From NCBI RefSeq assembly GCF_017874735.1, contig NZ_JAGGLV010000013.1:1-64000 (forward strand): DNA of 64,000 nt. The letters are read 5' to 3'. The position numbers and the translations under genes were made by a program. Below the pieces are notes generated by a model, which did no database searches, was not told the DNA's origin, and saw nothing but the letters and a program-made list of their open reading frames with translations. The DNA comes from Paenibacillus silagei (GTDB taxonomy: Bacteria; Bacillota; Bacilli; Paenibacillales; Paenibacillaceae). This document shows, piece after piece, positions 51,965-60,886 of the stretch. The first letter of the stretch is position 1. Each line of letters begins with the position of its first letter.

Positions 51965-52219
51965 ATGAGACCAATTATAGAATTCTGTGCCAGCAACATC
52001 GGCCACGGCACTGAACCGCTCAAGCTTAAGCTGGAGCAAAACCCTGAATATGATGTAGTGGAGTACGGCTGTCTGAACAACTGCGGAGAGTGTTATCTCC
52101 AGCCGTTCGCCATGGTTGACGGGGAGATCATTACGGCTGATTCCCCCGCTGCTCTGGAAGAGGCCATAGAAGCCGCTATACGAGAGGCAGAGGCCTGGGA
52201 CAACCTGGAGATAGACTAA
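51965..52219 (+). CDS. yuzB: YuzB-family protein (DUF1450)
   Basis: This 84-residue protein matches YuzB: MRPIIEFCASNIGHG, VVEYGCLNNCGECYLQPFAMVDGE and an acidic helical C-terminus. Four Cys in two groups (C8, then C-x3-C-x2-C at about 37-44) resemble a thioredoxin-like ferredoxin or metal site. Its function is unproven. In Bacillus it also lies near NifU-like (yutI) and NDH-like (yumB/yutJ) genes, as here. Confidence 0.9.
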   Translation: MRPIIEFCASNIGHGTEPLKLKLEQNPEYDVVEYGCLNNCGECYLQPFAMVDGEIITADSPAALEEAIEAAIREAEAWDNLEID

Positions 52220-52245
52220 GCCGCCTGGATTCAAGCCGGGATTCT

Positions 52246-53307
52246 TTAGCCGAAATGGCGTTTGGACATCCACAGGACGCCGCTCTTCAGCAGGCGCGGG
52301 ACCCGGCCCATGACGGAGCGGCGGCCCATCAGGCCGAAGCCGGCATTTTTACCGAGTGAACCGAGGGTTCCCTTCAGCTTAATCTTATGCAGCTTCGGGG
52401 TTTCTCCCCGCCATAGCGCCTGAATAATCTGGCCCACCTGTTCGCCCTGGGCACCCGCCGCCTGTGCACTGGGGGCGAAGGGCAGGCTGGCACAGTCCCC
52501 GATCACATAGACCTCCGGATATTCAGCGATATTGTAATATTCCCCCACAATGAGCCTGCCTCCGCGGTCCTTCGGAAGCTCAAGCTGCTGCACGACCTTC
52601 ACCGGCTGAATCCCTGCAGTCCATACCGTCACATCTGCCGGAATAGCTTGGGTGCCATTGAAGATGGCATCCTTCTCGACATGAGAGACCGACACCCCGC
52701 CAATCGTCTCCACCTGATGCTCACTGAACCATTCCTCGACATATCTGGACAGCTTGGCCGGAAAAGAAGATAAAATACGTTCCCCCCGGTCCATCAGGGA
52801 GATATTCAGATCCGGCCGGCTCTCCCGCAGCTCCGAGGCAATCTCTACGCCGCTCAGTCCCCCGCCGACAATATTGACGGTTCCATAAGGCTTCACATCG
52901 TTCAGCCGGCGGTAGGTTTCCCGGGTTCCGGCGAAGCTCTGAATACTGCAGGTGTATTCCTCGGCACCCGGAATGTTATGGTAATTATCCGTACAGCCGA
53001 GGGCAATCGCCAGGATATCATAGGCTACCGGCTCCCCGGAATCGAGCAGGACCAGCCTGCTCTCCAGATCAATGGAACCCACCTGCCCGTAACGTACGGT
53101 CAGGCGGGGGTGCACTGGGAATTGAATCCGCAAATGGTAATCGGTGGCGGTGCCTGCGGCCAGTGCATAATATTCGGTCTTGATCCCCTGATACGGCATC
53201 CGGTCCACCAGGATGATTTCCACATCAGGAGGGAGATGATTATCCAGCAGTTGCTGAATGAGGGCAAGACCGCCGTAGCCGCCGCCCAAGACAAGTAGGG
53301 TTCTCAT
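52246..53307 (-). CDS. FAD/NAD(P)-binding oxidoreductase, NDH-2-like (YutJ/YumB type)
   Basis: The protein is 353 residues from ATG 53307, which places the FAD-binding GGGYGG at 8-13. The second dinucleotide fold is NIVGGGLSGVEIASEL (about 140-155). The C-terminal FAD contact is VYVIGDCASLPFAPSAQAAGAQGEQ. Homologues pass electrons from NADH to menaquinone, or act as related pyridine-nucleotide oxidoreductases. It is shorter than classical NDH-2 (about 400) and ends in basic residues that could touch the membrane (RRSVMGRVPRLLKSGVLWMSKR). It lies downstream of mqnE on the same strand. Confidence 0.85.
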   Translation of the reverse strand: MRTLLVLGGGYGGLALIQQLLDNHLPPDVEIILVDRMPYQGIKTEYYALAAGTATDYHLRIQFPVHPRLTVRYGQVGSIDLESRLVLLDSGEPVAYDILAIALGCTDNYHNIPGAEEYTCSIQSFAGTRETYRRLNDVKPYGTVNIVGGGLSGVEIASELRESRPDLNISLMDRGERILSSFPAKLSRYVEEWFSEHQVETIGGVSVSHVEKDAIFNGTQAIPADVTVWTAGIQPVKVVQQLELPKDRGGRLIVGEYYNIAEYPEVYVIGDCASLPFAPSAQAAGAQGEQVGQIIQALWRGETPKLHKIKLKGTLGSLGKNAGFGLMGRRSVMGRVPRLLKSGVLWMSKRHFG

Positions 53308-53385
53308 GCCAACTGATCTTCCTTTCGGGTACATAATGGACAAGGCAGTTCTGCGTTCACTGGCTGAGGTAAGCTTGTTCTGTTC

Positions 53386-54492
53386 TTATTCGTATACCTT
53401 GATCTCGTTATAGAAGGTATCCCGTTCTACAGGAATCCGTCCTGCGCCCTTCACGAGCCAGATCAGCTCATCCCGGGTCAAGCCCTCCGGTGTCAGCGCG
53501 CCGGCAGCGTGGCTAATCCGTTCCTTCAGGATCGTTCCGTGCACATCGGAAGCGCCGAAGTTCAAGGCAACCTGGGTCAACTGGGGCCCGATATTAATGA
53601 AGTAGGCCTTGATATGATCGAAATTGTCCAGCATCAGGCGGCTGACGGCAATGGTCTTCAGATCCTCATTTGCGGAGTTGCGGCGCATAATGCCCGCATT
53701 CTTGTTCTTAGGCTGCATGGACAGCGGAATGAATACCATGAAACCGCCGGTCTCGTCTTGCAGGTCACGAATTTGCAGCATATGGCGGATGCGGTCTTCA
53801 CGGGACTCAATCGAACCGTACAGCATCGTGGTATGGGTCTTCATGCCAAGGTGATGGGCGGTGCGGTGCACCTCGAGATATTCTTCGACATTGGCTTTGT
53901 CGACGCGCATTTTTTTGCGGTACTGGTCAGACAGAATCTCTGCCCCTCCTCCGGTAAGGGTCTTCAGTCCGGCGGCGCGCAGCTGCTCCAGCACTTCACG
54001 GATACTAAGTCCGCTGATGCGGGTGAAGAAGTCGATCTCTGCCGCTGTATAAGCCTTGAGAGTCACCTCGGGGAAATGCTCGTTCAGAGCACGCAGCGAA
54101 TCAACATAGTACTGGAAGGGCACATTATCATTATGCCCGCCTACAATATGGAACTCGCGCACGCCGGGATGAATATGCTGCTGCACATACTCCACCATCT
54201 CCTGGCCGGAGAGGGTGTAAGCCCCTTCTTCGCCTTCATCCTTGCGGAAATTGCAGAAGGCACAGCGGGATTCGCAGACATTGGTGAAATATAGACTCAT
54301 GTTCTCGATAAAATAGACTTTATTCCCGTTTTTTCGCATGTTGACTTCATTAGCGAGTTGCCCGATCGTTAACAGATCGTTGCTCTCATATAAATAAACG
54401 CCGTCTTCCAAATTCAATCGTTCTCCGCCGCGAACCTTCTCAATGATGTTCGCCATCCGGGCATCCGTGTGGGGTGTAATAAGGGTAGACAT
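53386..54492 (-). CDS. mqnE: Aminofutalosine synthase
   Basis: This 368-residue radical-SAM enzyme joins 3-enolpyruvyl-benzoate and SAM to give aminofutalosine, an early step of menaquinone synthesis by the futalosine pathway. The cluster motif C73-x3-C77-x2-C80 (CESRCAFC) is intact. Family blocks YFIENMSLYFTNVC, REFHIVGGHND, LKAYTAAEIDFF and TGGGAEILSD are present. ATG 54492 follows AGGAGGAAC; the frame extends further upstream without a ribosome site. It implies the organism lacks or does not rely on the classical Men route. The NDH-2-like gene follows. Confidence 0.95.
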   Translation of the reverse strand: MSTLITPHTDARMANIIEKVRGGERLNLEDGVYLYESNDLLTIGQLANEVNMRKNGNKVYFIENMSLYFTNVCESRCAFCNFRKDEGEEGAYTLSGQEMVEYVQQHIHPGVREFHIVGGHNDNVPFQYYVDSLRALNEHFPEVTLKAYTAAEIDFFTRISGLSIREVLEQLRAAGLKTLTGGGAEILSDQYRKKMRVDKANVEEYLEVHRTAHHLGMKTHTTMLYGSIESREDRIRHMLQIRDLQDETGGFMVFIPLSMQPKNKNAGIMRRNSANEDLKTIAVSRLMLDNFDHIKAYFINIGPQLTQVALNFGASDVHGTILKERISHAAGALTPEGLTRDELIWLVKGAGRIPVERDTFYNEIKVYE

Positions 54493-54716
54493 ATAAGTTC
54501 CTCCTGAAGGTTGGCGAGGCAATTGCATCGCATAATCGTGTACCTGAGCATATCCGGCAGCAGCCGGCATTATAAATAGAGGTTAACTGCAACCCCCGTG
54601 ACAATTTATCGAAAATTTATCGCTTTTCTCATTATAAACTTCTCCCGTAGGGTGAGCAACCGCCAGAAACTGCAGGTCTTCCGGGATAAATGGCTTACCT
54701 GCGCCCGGTTTACGAC

Positions 54717-54745
54717 TTGAGGGCAGAAGAATAGTGGAGTATACT
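54717..54745 (+). promoter_or_regulatory. Promoter candidate for the IscA-like gene
   Basis: TTGAGG (54717-54722) and TATACT (54740-54745) have a 17-base spacer, giving a leader of about 120 bases. The divergent gap 54493-54872 holds nothing else clearly, apart from an AGCCTGAAGGCT mini-hairpin near 54820 and a TATAAT on the minus strand near 54569. Confidence 0.65.
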
Positions 54746-54872
54746 GATTGAAAGAGCCGATGAAAATGATATACATCATACTCATTCTTTTCCCGGCAAG
54801 GCATTGATTTCATTACGTACAGCCTGAAGGCTGCTTGATTCCAATACAATGAACCCTAAGGAGGTTGTTATT

Positions 54873-55232
54873 ATGATTAACATAAGTGAGACAGCGGCAG
54901 GCCAGCTGAAGGCCATGCTTGCGGAGCAGGAAGTGCCGGATATGTTCCTCCGTCTGGGCGTAACCGCCGGGGGCTGCAGCGGATTCTCGTACGCAATGGG
55001 CTTCGATGATACCGAGACTGAGCAGGACATCTACATGGACGTTGCAGGTCTGAAGGTAGTCGTCAGCAAAGACGATATCCGTTACCTCAACGGCCTGGAG
55101 ATCGACTTCGAGGAATCCGGCATGACCGGCGGCTTCACCATCAATAATCCCAACGCCAGCGCTACCTGCGGCTGCGGCTCCTCGTTCCGTACGAAGGAAG
55201 AAGCAGGGAACCCGGCGGCGGAGCCTTGCTAA
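54873..55232 (+). CDS. IscA/HesB/ErpA-type Fe-S carrier
   Basis: The protein is 119 residues from ATG 54873, eight bases after AAGGAGG; the ATG at 54849 precedes the ribosome site. The three cluster-ligand cysteines are present: Cys35 in GGCSGFSY, then C99-x-C101 in SATCGCGSSF. It moves Fe-S clusters to client enzymes in the cytoplasm. A Glu/Ala-rich C-terminal extension ending in Cys (EEAGNPAAEPC) is added beyond the usual end. It ends before a terminator at 55284. Confidence 0.93.
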   Translation: MINISETAAGQLKAMLAEQEVPDMFLRLGVTAGGCSGFSYAMGFDDTETEQDIYMDVAGLKVVVSKDDIRYLNGLEIDFEESGMTGGFTINNPNASATCGCGSSFRTKEEAGNPAAEPC

Positions 55233-55283
55233 ACCTGTAATGCTGAATTATTGATAAAGTAAGCGTGGATTATGGATTTCGAG

Positions 55284-55332
55284 ACCTCTTAATTTGTATG
55301 GTGCAAACTGTACTTAATTAGGAGGTTTTTTT
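55284..55332 (+). terminator. Terminator after the IscA-like gene
   Basis: ACCTCTTAATT (55284-55294) pairs with AATTAGGAGGT (55316-55326, one G-T), with a 21-base loop and seven T residues after. Confidence 0.8.
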
Positions 55333-55403
55333 ATGTTGAATTAAACCACTATATGTTAAAATATGGTGATGAAATAATTAATGGAGCTATGAGGAGGGTA
55401 AAA

Positions 55404-56003
55404 ATGATACGAATGCCATTTGAACGTCCAACAGAGCATTATGATGAACGGATTATTGATATCGATCAAGAAATTTGCTCTTTGATCAAGAAGAGAAAGG
55501 AAGTCTCGGATAATAATCCAGGATTTCCTCCGTTAGAGTATATTTCTAAATGGTCAGAGCAACTTGGGCTTTATGAAGGATTCTTGATGTCGTTATTTGG
55601 AAGTATGATGAATGAAGAACAATATAAACCAATGATTGAACCAGCCGGATTTAGACAACACATTGCAATTCTGAAGTCAGTTGTGAAAGGGGAGCGTTTC
55701 TATACTCTAACGTCCTTACGACAATACAGTAATGCAAGTGTATTAACACTAAATATAGATTGGGACGATGAGCCGGAAGTTGAATCCAACTCTCATCAAC
55801 ATAGGCATTACGAACTAGATATTAACGGCCAATATGATTGCCGAATGATTAATGGTGGAAGCAGATCAGATCATGCATCATATAAATATGTAGTCTCTCC
55901 ACCCTTACCTGATGAGATTTCAGGAATTCAATTTAGGTTCAAAGAATACAGTCACCCGTTCAAGATGGGTGAGGCAAGTGATGAGATAGTATTTGAACTT
56001 TAG
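55404..56003 (+). CDS. Hypothetical protein, 199 residues, AT-rich
   Basis: ATG 55404 follows GAGGAGGGTAAAA; a longer frame from 55353 was dropped. I recognise no named family. Residues 10-40 (HYDERIIDIDQEICSLIKKRKEVS) look like a chorismate-mutase-type amphipathic helix. A helical region to about 85 precedes a beta-rich C-terminal half (LTLNIDWDDEPEVESNSHQHRHYELDINGQYDC). The gene is clearly AT-richer than its neighbours and is bracketed by two terminators, suggesting a later insertion. It is probably cytoplasmic. Confidence 0.7.
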   Translation: MIRMPFERPTEHYDERIIDIDQEICSLIKKRKEVSDNNPGFPPLEYISKWSEQLGLYEGFLMSLFGSMMNEEQYKPMIEPAGFRQHIAILKSVVKGERFYTLTSLRQYSNASVLTLNIDWDDEPEVESNSHQHRHYELDINGQYDCRMINGGSRSDHASYKYVVSPPLPDEISGIQFRFKEYSHPFKMGEASDEIVFEL

Positions 56004-56010
56004 TAAGGTG

Positions 56011-56048
56011 AATAGCCCTCCACACCTATTAGGTGTAGGAGGGTTATT
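56011..56048. terminator. Bidirectional-looking terminator
   Basis: AATAGCCCTCCACACCT (56011-56027) pairs with AGGTGTAGGAGGGTTATT (56031-56048), with a three-base loop; a T-rich tail follows. Confidence 0.85.
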
Positions 56049-56198
56049 TATTTGTCCAATTAGTGTCAATTCGCAATTCCCCTATAAAACATACTTGACT
56101 AGTGGGGATAATGGGATTATAGTATGAAAAAAGCTTGATTGCACAGAGAGATTTTCAACCGATACTTTCATTTTATCTTGAATCTCTCTCCTCTTATT

Positions 56199-56212
56199 AA
56201 TTGTATACAATT
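56199..56212. promoter_or_regulatory. Palindromic operator candidate ahead of the GntR gene
   Basis: AATTGTATACAATT is a perfect 14-base palindrome 43 bases upstream of the regulator start. Its shape and position suit self-regulation by a GntR/FCD protein. No second copy was noticed before the metN-like gene. Confidence 0.5.
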
Positions 56213-56254
56213 ATACAGTTGACCGGGCGACCCGCAAATGAGTGGCGAGGAGCA

Positions 56255-56926
56255 ATGAAATCTATGGAAATGCGTTCACGAAGATTGTCGAAGGATAATA
56301 CCTACTATGCACTTAAGCAAAAAATAATAGATAGCGAGCTGGAGCCGGATCAGGCGGTTAACGAAGAGAGCCTGGCGGCACTTCTCGGGGTCAGCCGGAC
56401 TCCGTTACGGGAAGCGATTCAGCGGCTGGAGAATGAGGATTTCCTGGTGCGCCAGCCTAACGGCAGGCTGCGGGTAGCCCCTTTAACGATTAAGGAGGTC
56501 GAAGAGATCTTCCAGATCCGCAGTATGCTTGAAGGCCATATCGCCAGAAGCGCTGCCAGAAACGCTACCATCAAGGATATTCAGCGGTTAACGCTGATTC
56601 TGGAGAAGCTGAAGCAATCCTTCCAGATGGGGGATCAGCAGGATGTTGTATCCTATGGCTTCGAATTCCATGATTACTTGTGGGAGATCAGCGCGCTGAA
56701 GACTTTTGAGAAGGTGCTGAACCAGCTAAGAGACCGTTCCCTCCGGTATTGCCGTTATGTCTCTCTGCACGGGGACTGGAATACGCAGGCGGATGAGGAG
56801 CATCTTGTGATTCTGCAGAGGATTGTAGCCAGGGATGAGGAGGGGGCGGAGCGGGCGATGCGGGAGCATATCTTAAGCAGCCTCGCGACTGCACTGGAGC
56901 GGATTAGAGGAATTGAACATACGTAA
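56255..56926 (+). CDS. GntR-family regulator, FCD type
   Basis: The protein is 223 residues if ATG 56255 is used; ATG 56264 is also possible, and both use the same GAGGAG. The winged helix-turn-helix is at about 15-75 (ALKQKIIDSELEPDQAVNEESLAALLGVSRTPLREAIQRLE). The all-helical FCD ligand domain follows (IFQIRSMLEGHIARSAA ... DDYLWEIS-like FHDYLWEIS ... HLVILQRIVARDEEGAERAMREHI) with the metal-site His residues. It heads the M20-metNI-uroD-metQ gene string, with 21 bases to the next gene, and is its likely regulator. Confidence 0.9.
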   Translation: MKSMEMRSRRLSKDNTYYALKQKIIDSELEPDQAVNEESLAALLGVSRTPLREAIQRLENEDFLVRQPNGRLRVAPLTIKEVEEIFQIRSMLEGHIARSAARNATIKDIQRLTLILEKLKQSFQMGDQQDVVSYGFEFHDYLWEISALKTFEKVLNQLRDRSLRYCRYVSLHGDWNTQADEEHLVILQRIVARDEEGAERAMREHILSSLATALERIRGIEHT

Positions 56927-56947
56927 TGAAGGGGGAAGAACAGGAAT

Positions 56948-58107
56948 ATGAGACCACAGCATGAGACGGAAGAAGCACTGGCAGCCCGGCTAACCGAAGT
57001 GCGGAGGAACCTGCACCGTGAACCGGAGCTTAGCAATCAGGAGTACAGAACCACGGAGAAGCTGCGTAAATGGCTGACTGAAGCGGGAATACGTGTGCTG
57101 GACCTTCCTCTGAAGACCGGGCTGATCGCAGAGGTGGGGCAAGGTGATGGCAGCATAGTAGCGATCCGTTGCGATATCGATGCCCTGCCGATTGAGGAGC
57201 AGACGGGCCTGCCGTTCGCATCAGAGATTCCGGGAGCCATGCATGCTGCGGCCATGACTTCCACACCGCTGTGATCCTGGGCGCGGCCAGCCTGCTGAAG
57301 CAGCGTGAGCATGAACTGCCGGGCAAGGTCAGAATCCTGTTCCAGCCAGCTGAAGAGACGGGACACGGTGCGGAGGATGTACTGGCATCCGGCGGGCTAA
57401 GCGGGGTGGAGGCCATCTTCGGATTACATAATTCACCGGACCTGCCTAACGGGGCGTTCGGCACAAGAACGGGAGCTTTAACGGCGGGGGTGGACCGCTT
57501 TGAGATTACGGTGCAAGGGGTCGGCGCTCACGCCGCTACACCGGAGAAAGGGGTAGACACCATTGTGACTGCCGCGCAGATCATTACGATGCTGCAAACC
57601 GTAGTCAGCCGCCTGAATAACACGCAAGAGCCGGTCGTGCTCAGTGTGACCCGGATCAACGGGGGCTTCACCTGGAATGTCCTGCCGGAGAAGGTGGAGC
57701 TGGAAGGTACAGTACGTACCTATAACGAAGAGATCCGCAGCAGCATCCCGGGCCAAATGACGCGGATCATAGAAGGGATTGCAGCCGCAGCCGGAGCAGA
57801 GGCGAAGCTGCACTGGTATCCCGGCCCGCCCGCTACGGTCAATCACGGAGCATGGACAGACTTCACCAAAGAGGTCGCGGCACAATCAGGCTATGAGGTA
57901 CATGATATTCCGCCGCAGATGGGTGGAGAGGATTTCGCCTATTATTTGCAGCAAATCCCGGGTGCCTTTGTGAACATTGGTACCGGCCCGAACCATGCAT
58001 TGCATCATCCCCGCTTCGATGTCGATGAGGCGGCCATCCTGCCGGCGGCTAAGTATTTCGCCCTGCTGGCAGAAGAGGCGCTTGCGAAGCTGAAGCAGCA
58101 GGCTTGA
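56948..58107 (+). pseudogene. M20-family amidohydrolase broken by a one-base frameshift
   Basis: The gene should encode an N-acyl-amino-acid amidohydrolase of about 386 residues. Frame one runs 56948-57274 and frame three runs on to 58107. At 57245-57246 a codon reads GC instead of GCN: restoring one base yields the metal-binding string MHACGHDFHTAVILGAA across the junction. Downstream parts are normal (LFQPAEETGHGAEDV, the dimerisation segment, QMGGEDFAYYLQQIPGAF). All else is intact, so this is either a very recent inactivation or a sequencing or assembly error. The start is ATG 56948. It follows the GntR gene and precedes metN2. Confidence 0.88.
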
Positions 58108-58149
58108 ATCCTGAATCCTAAATTTACCAGATGATTGAGGGGAACAACT

Positions 58150-59193
58150 ATGATTGAACTACGGAATGTGTACAAGACGTTCACCCGCAAAGAGGTGAAG
58201 ATAGAAGCGCTGAAGGGGATTAGCCTGAAGGTGGAGAAGGGCGATATCTTCGGGGTCATCGGCTACAGCGGAGCCGGAAAAAGCACGTTAATCCGCCTGG
58301 TCAATTACCTGGAACGGCCGTCTGAGGGCCAGGTGCTGGTAGACGGGTACGATCTGGGCGCGTACAGCGACAAAGAGCTGCGGGCAGCCAAGAAAAACAT
58401 CGGCATGATTTTTCAGCATTTTAATCTGCTGGAGTCCAAAAAGGTGTTCGATAATGTGGCCATTCCACTCGTTCTGCTGAAAAAGAGCAAGGCGGAAATC
58501 CGCAAGCGGGTGGAGGAGCTGCTCGAATTCGTCGGACTAAGCGACAAGGCCGGAAGCTATCCGAGCGAGCTGTCAGGCGGACAGAAGCAGCGGGTCGGGA
58601 TTGCCCGGGCGCTTGCCTCGAACCCTTCGATACTATTGTGCGATGAAGCTACTTCCGCTCTGGACCCGCAGACGACACAGTCCATCCTGCAGCTGCTCAA
58701 GCGGATCAACGCGGAATACAACATCACAGTGATGATCATCACGCATGAGATGTCGGTGATTCAGGAGATCTGCAACAAGGTAGCGGTGATGGAAGAGGGA
58801 CGGATTATCGAGCAGGGCAGCGTGCTGGATGTGTTCGGAGAACCGAAGCATCAGACGACGCAGAATTTCGTCAAGACTGTCATTCAGAACAGTATGACCA
58901 CAAGCGTCCGCAGAACTCTGAAGACAGAGCAGGGGAGCCGGGTGTATAAGCTGAATTTTGCCGGGGAGAGCGCTTCTGAGCCTGTGCTGTATGAGATCAT
59001 CCGGTCTTATAATGTTAAGGTTAACATTCTGTTTGCGAATACGACAGAGATTCAAGAGACGACGCTCGGTACGATTATCGTTCAACTGCAAGGTGATCCG
59101 GCACAGCTGGAAGCGGCCTTGAATTACATGAAGCAGCATGAGGTCCGGGTAGAGGAGGTGAAGTCCTATGTTCTCGACATCGATCACAAGTGA
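58150..59193 (+). CDS. Met-type ABC transporter ATP-binding protein, second copy
   Basis: The protein is 347 residues from ATG 58150, seven bases after GAGGGG. The Walker A GYSGAGKST (38-46), LSGGQKQR, LLCDEATSALD and ITHEMSV are intact, and a NIL-type domain ends the protein. It is a paralogue of the S-box-controlled metN but lacks any S-box. Its 3' end overlaps the permease gene by 26 bases. The genes around it suggest a substrate other than free methionine, perhaps an N-acyl or methylated derivative; this is inference. Confidence 0.9.
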   Translation: MIELRNVYKTFTRKEVKIEALKGISLKVEKGDIFGVIGYSGAGKSTLIRLVNYLERPSEGQVLVDGYDLGAYSDKELRAAKKNIGMIFQHFNLLESKKVFDNVAIPLVLLKKSKAEIRKRVEELLEFVGLSDKAGSYPSELSGGQKQRVGIARALASNPSILLCDEATSALDPQTTQSILQLLKRINAEYNITVMIITHEMSVIQEICNKVAVMEEGRIIEQGSVLDVFGEPKHQTTQNFVKTVIQNSMTTSVRRTLKTEQGSRVYKLNFAGESASEPVLYEIIRSYNVKVNILFANTTEIQETTLGTIIVQLQGDPAQLEAALNYMKQHEVRVEEVKSYVLDIDHK

Positions 59194-59827
59194 ACAATTC
59201 CTGAAGGCGATTATTGAAACGATTCAGATGGTGGGCGTGTCGCTATTCATCGGCTCGCTGCTGGGTATTCCGCTGGGCATCCTGCTAGTCATTACCCGCC
59301 CAGGCGGGGTACTGGAGAATAAGGCGCTCTATACGGTGCTCAATCCGCTGATCAACATTATCCGTTCGCTTCCGTTCATTATCTTACTTGTCGCTATCAT
59401 TCCGGTAACACGGGCAATTGTTCATACTTCGATTGGGACCAGTGCCGCGATTGTTCCGCTGATTATCTACATCGCACCTTATATCGCACGGCTGGTGGAG
59501 AATTCTCTGCTGGAGGTCAATCCGGGTATTCTAGAGGCAGCGGAAGCAATGGGAGCTACGCCGTTACAAGTCATATGGTACTTCCTGCTGCCGGAAGCGA
59601 TTGGCTCGCTGATCCTCTCCCTGACCACAGCGACCATCGGGCTTATCGGGGCAACCGCAATGGCCGGAACCGTAGGCGGCGGTGGGGTGGGTGATTTGGC
59701 TATCGTGTACGGATATCAGCGTTTTGACAAGGTGGTCATGGTTGCTACCGTTATTATTCTGATCATTCTGGTGCAGGGTATTCAGTCCCTGGGCAACACC
59801 TTGGCACGCAAGATTCGCCGTTACTAG
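59168..59827 (+). CDS. Met-type ABC transporter permease, second copy
   Basis: This 219-residue permease has the MetI pattern (NIIRSLPFIILLVAIIPVTRAIVHTSIG, EAAEAMGATPLQVIWYFLLPEA) and five to six helices. ATG 59168 lies inside the end of the ATPase gene, behind GAGGAGGTG. It pairs with the ATPase just upstream and the lipoprotein at 60887. Confidence 0.92.
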   Translation: MFSTSITSEQFLKAIIETIQMVGVSLFIGSLLGIPLGILLVITRPGGVLENKALYTVLNPLINIIRSLPFIILLVAIIPVTRAIVHTSIGTSAAIVPLIIYIAPYIARLVENSLLEVNPGILEAAEAMGATPLQVIWYFLLPEAIGSLILSLTTATIGLIGATAMAGTVGGGGVGDLAIVYGYQRFDKVVMVATVIILIILVQGIQSLGNTLARKIRRY

Positions 59828-59854
59828 AGATTACGAGACAAAGGGGATAGGCAG

Positions 59855-60874
59855 ATGAGTCTATGGAGCAAGCAGGAGCGTTTTCAGGCGATCTTATCCG
59901 GGGAACTTGCGGACCGGCCGATTATTAGCGGATGGCGCCACTTTATTGACAAGGAGCAGAACGCTGAGGACTTGGCGTCGTCTACGATTTCTTTTACGGA
60001 GAAATATGATTGGGACTGGGTGAAAATCAACCCGAGAGCGACCTATCTGGCGGAAGCCTGGGGAAATGAGTATAACTTCGCAGATTACCGGACGGTATTT
60101 CCGAGACAGCTGACTACGGCAGTTCCGGCAGCCGCGAATCTCTGGGATCTTGAGGTGAAAAAAGCCGCACAAACCCCTTCGCTGCTGGAGCATCTGGAGG
60201 CGGTAAGGAAGATCCGCCAGGGCTTGCCGGATACACCGCTGATTCAGACGGTATTCTCACCGCTCACGGTATTGCTGTTCATAGTAGGACGTTCTGCTTA
60301 TGTTACGGAGACCGTATTCGGGATTGAGCAGCCGGTGACGCTGGAATCGCTCTTCAAGGAACACCGTGCCGCTGCGCATCATGCCCTGCATGCGATTGCC
60401 TTAACCTTGGCCGATTATGTACAGGAGCTGCGGCAGGCGGGATCAGATGGACTGTTCTATGCGGTGACAGGCACAGCCCACCCCGGCTTATTTGATGAAG
60501 CGATGTTCGATGAGCTGTCGAGACCGTATGATTCCATCGTGCTGGAGGCGGCGAGCTATGGCAAGAATATTTTACATACCTGCGGCGCTCATGCCCAGCC
60601 TGAGAAATTCAATGATTACCGGATTGACGGGATCAGCTGGGATACGGTAGCCGAAGGCAATCCCGGGCTGGACGCCGATCTCAAGGCTACGAAGGTGGGC
60701 GGAGTGGATCATGGGCTATTTGCCGGAAATCATCTGGAGCAGATTGAACAGCAGGCTAAGGAAGCCTTGGCCAAGATGAAGGGGCAGCCGTTTATTCTGT
60801 CGCCTAACTGCGCCATTCCGCTGACGGTTACAGACGAGGCATTAGTGCATTTTAAAAACACAGTATTAGGATAG
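59855..60874 (+). CDS. UroD/MtaA-like family protein (putative methyltransferase)
   Basis: This 339-residue protein is of the uroporphyrinogen decarboxylase-like barrel superfamily, which also holds corrinoid methyltransferases (MtaA, CmuA). His241, Cys243 and His246 in HTCGAH and Cys319 in SPNCAIP match the zinc-site layout of the methyltransferase branch rather than true HemE. The N-terminus (RFQAILSGELADRPIISGWRHF) fits too. It lies between the permease and the binding protein of a Met-type importer, so it may take a methyl group from the imported compound. No corrinoid protein is seen nearby. Confidence 0.78.
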   Translation: MSLWSKQERFQAILSGELADRPIISGWRHFIDKEQNAEDLASSTISFTEKYDWDWVKINPRATYLAEAWGNEYNFADYRTVFPRQLTTAVPAAANLWDLEVKKAAQTPSLLEHLEAVRKIRQGLPDTPLIQTVFSPLTVLLFIVGRSAYVTETVFGIEQPVTLESLFKEHRAAAHHALHAIALTLADYVQELRQAGSDGLFYAVTGTAHPGLFDEAMFDELSRPYDSIVLEAASYGKNILHTCGAHAQPEKFNDYRIDGISWDTVAEGNPGLDADLKATKVGGVDHGLFAGNHLEQIEQQAKEALAKMKGQPFILSPNCAIPLTVTDEALVHFKNTVLG

Positions 60875-60886
60875 GGGATGAGAGTG

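Noticed and set aside
54583..54849. An 88-residue minus-strand frame in the mqnE-iscA gap
   Set aside because: No ribosome site; it crosses the proposed iscA promoter and has no family character.
57239..57274. Programmed frameshift in the M20 gene
   Set aside because: No slippery heptamer or downstream pseudoknot was evident at the site; simple base loss or sequencing error is more likely.
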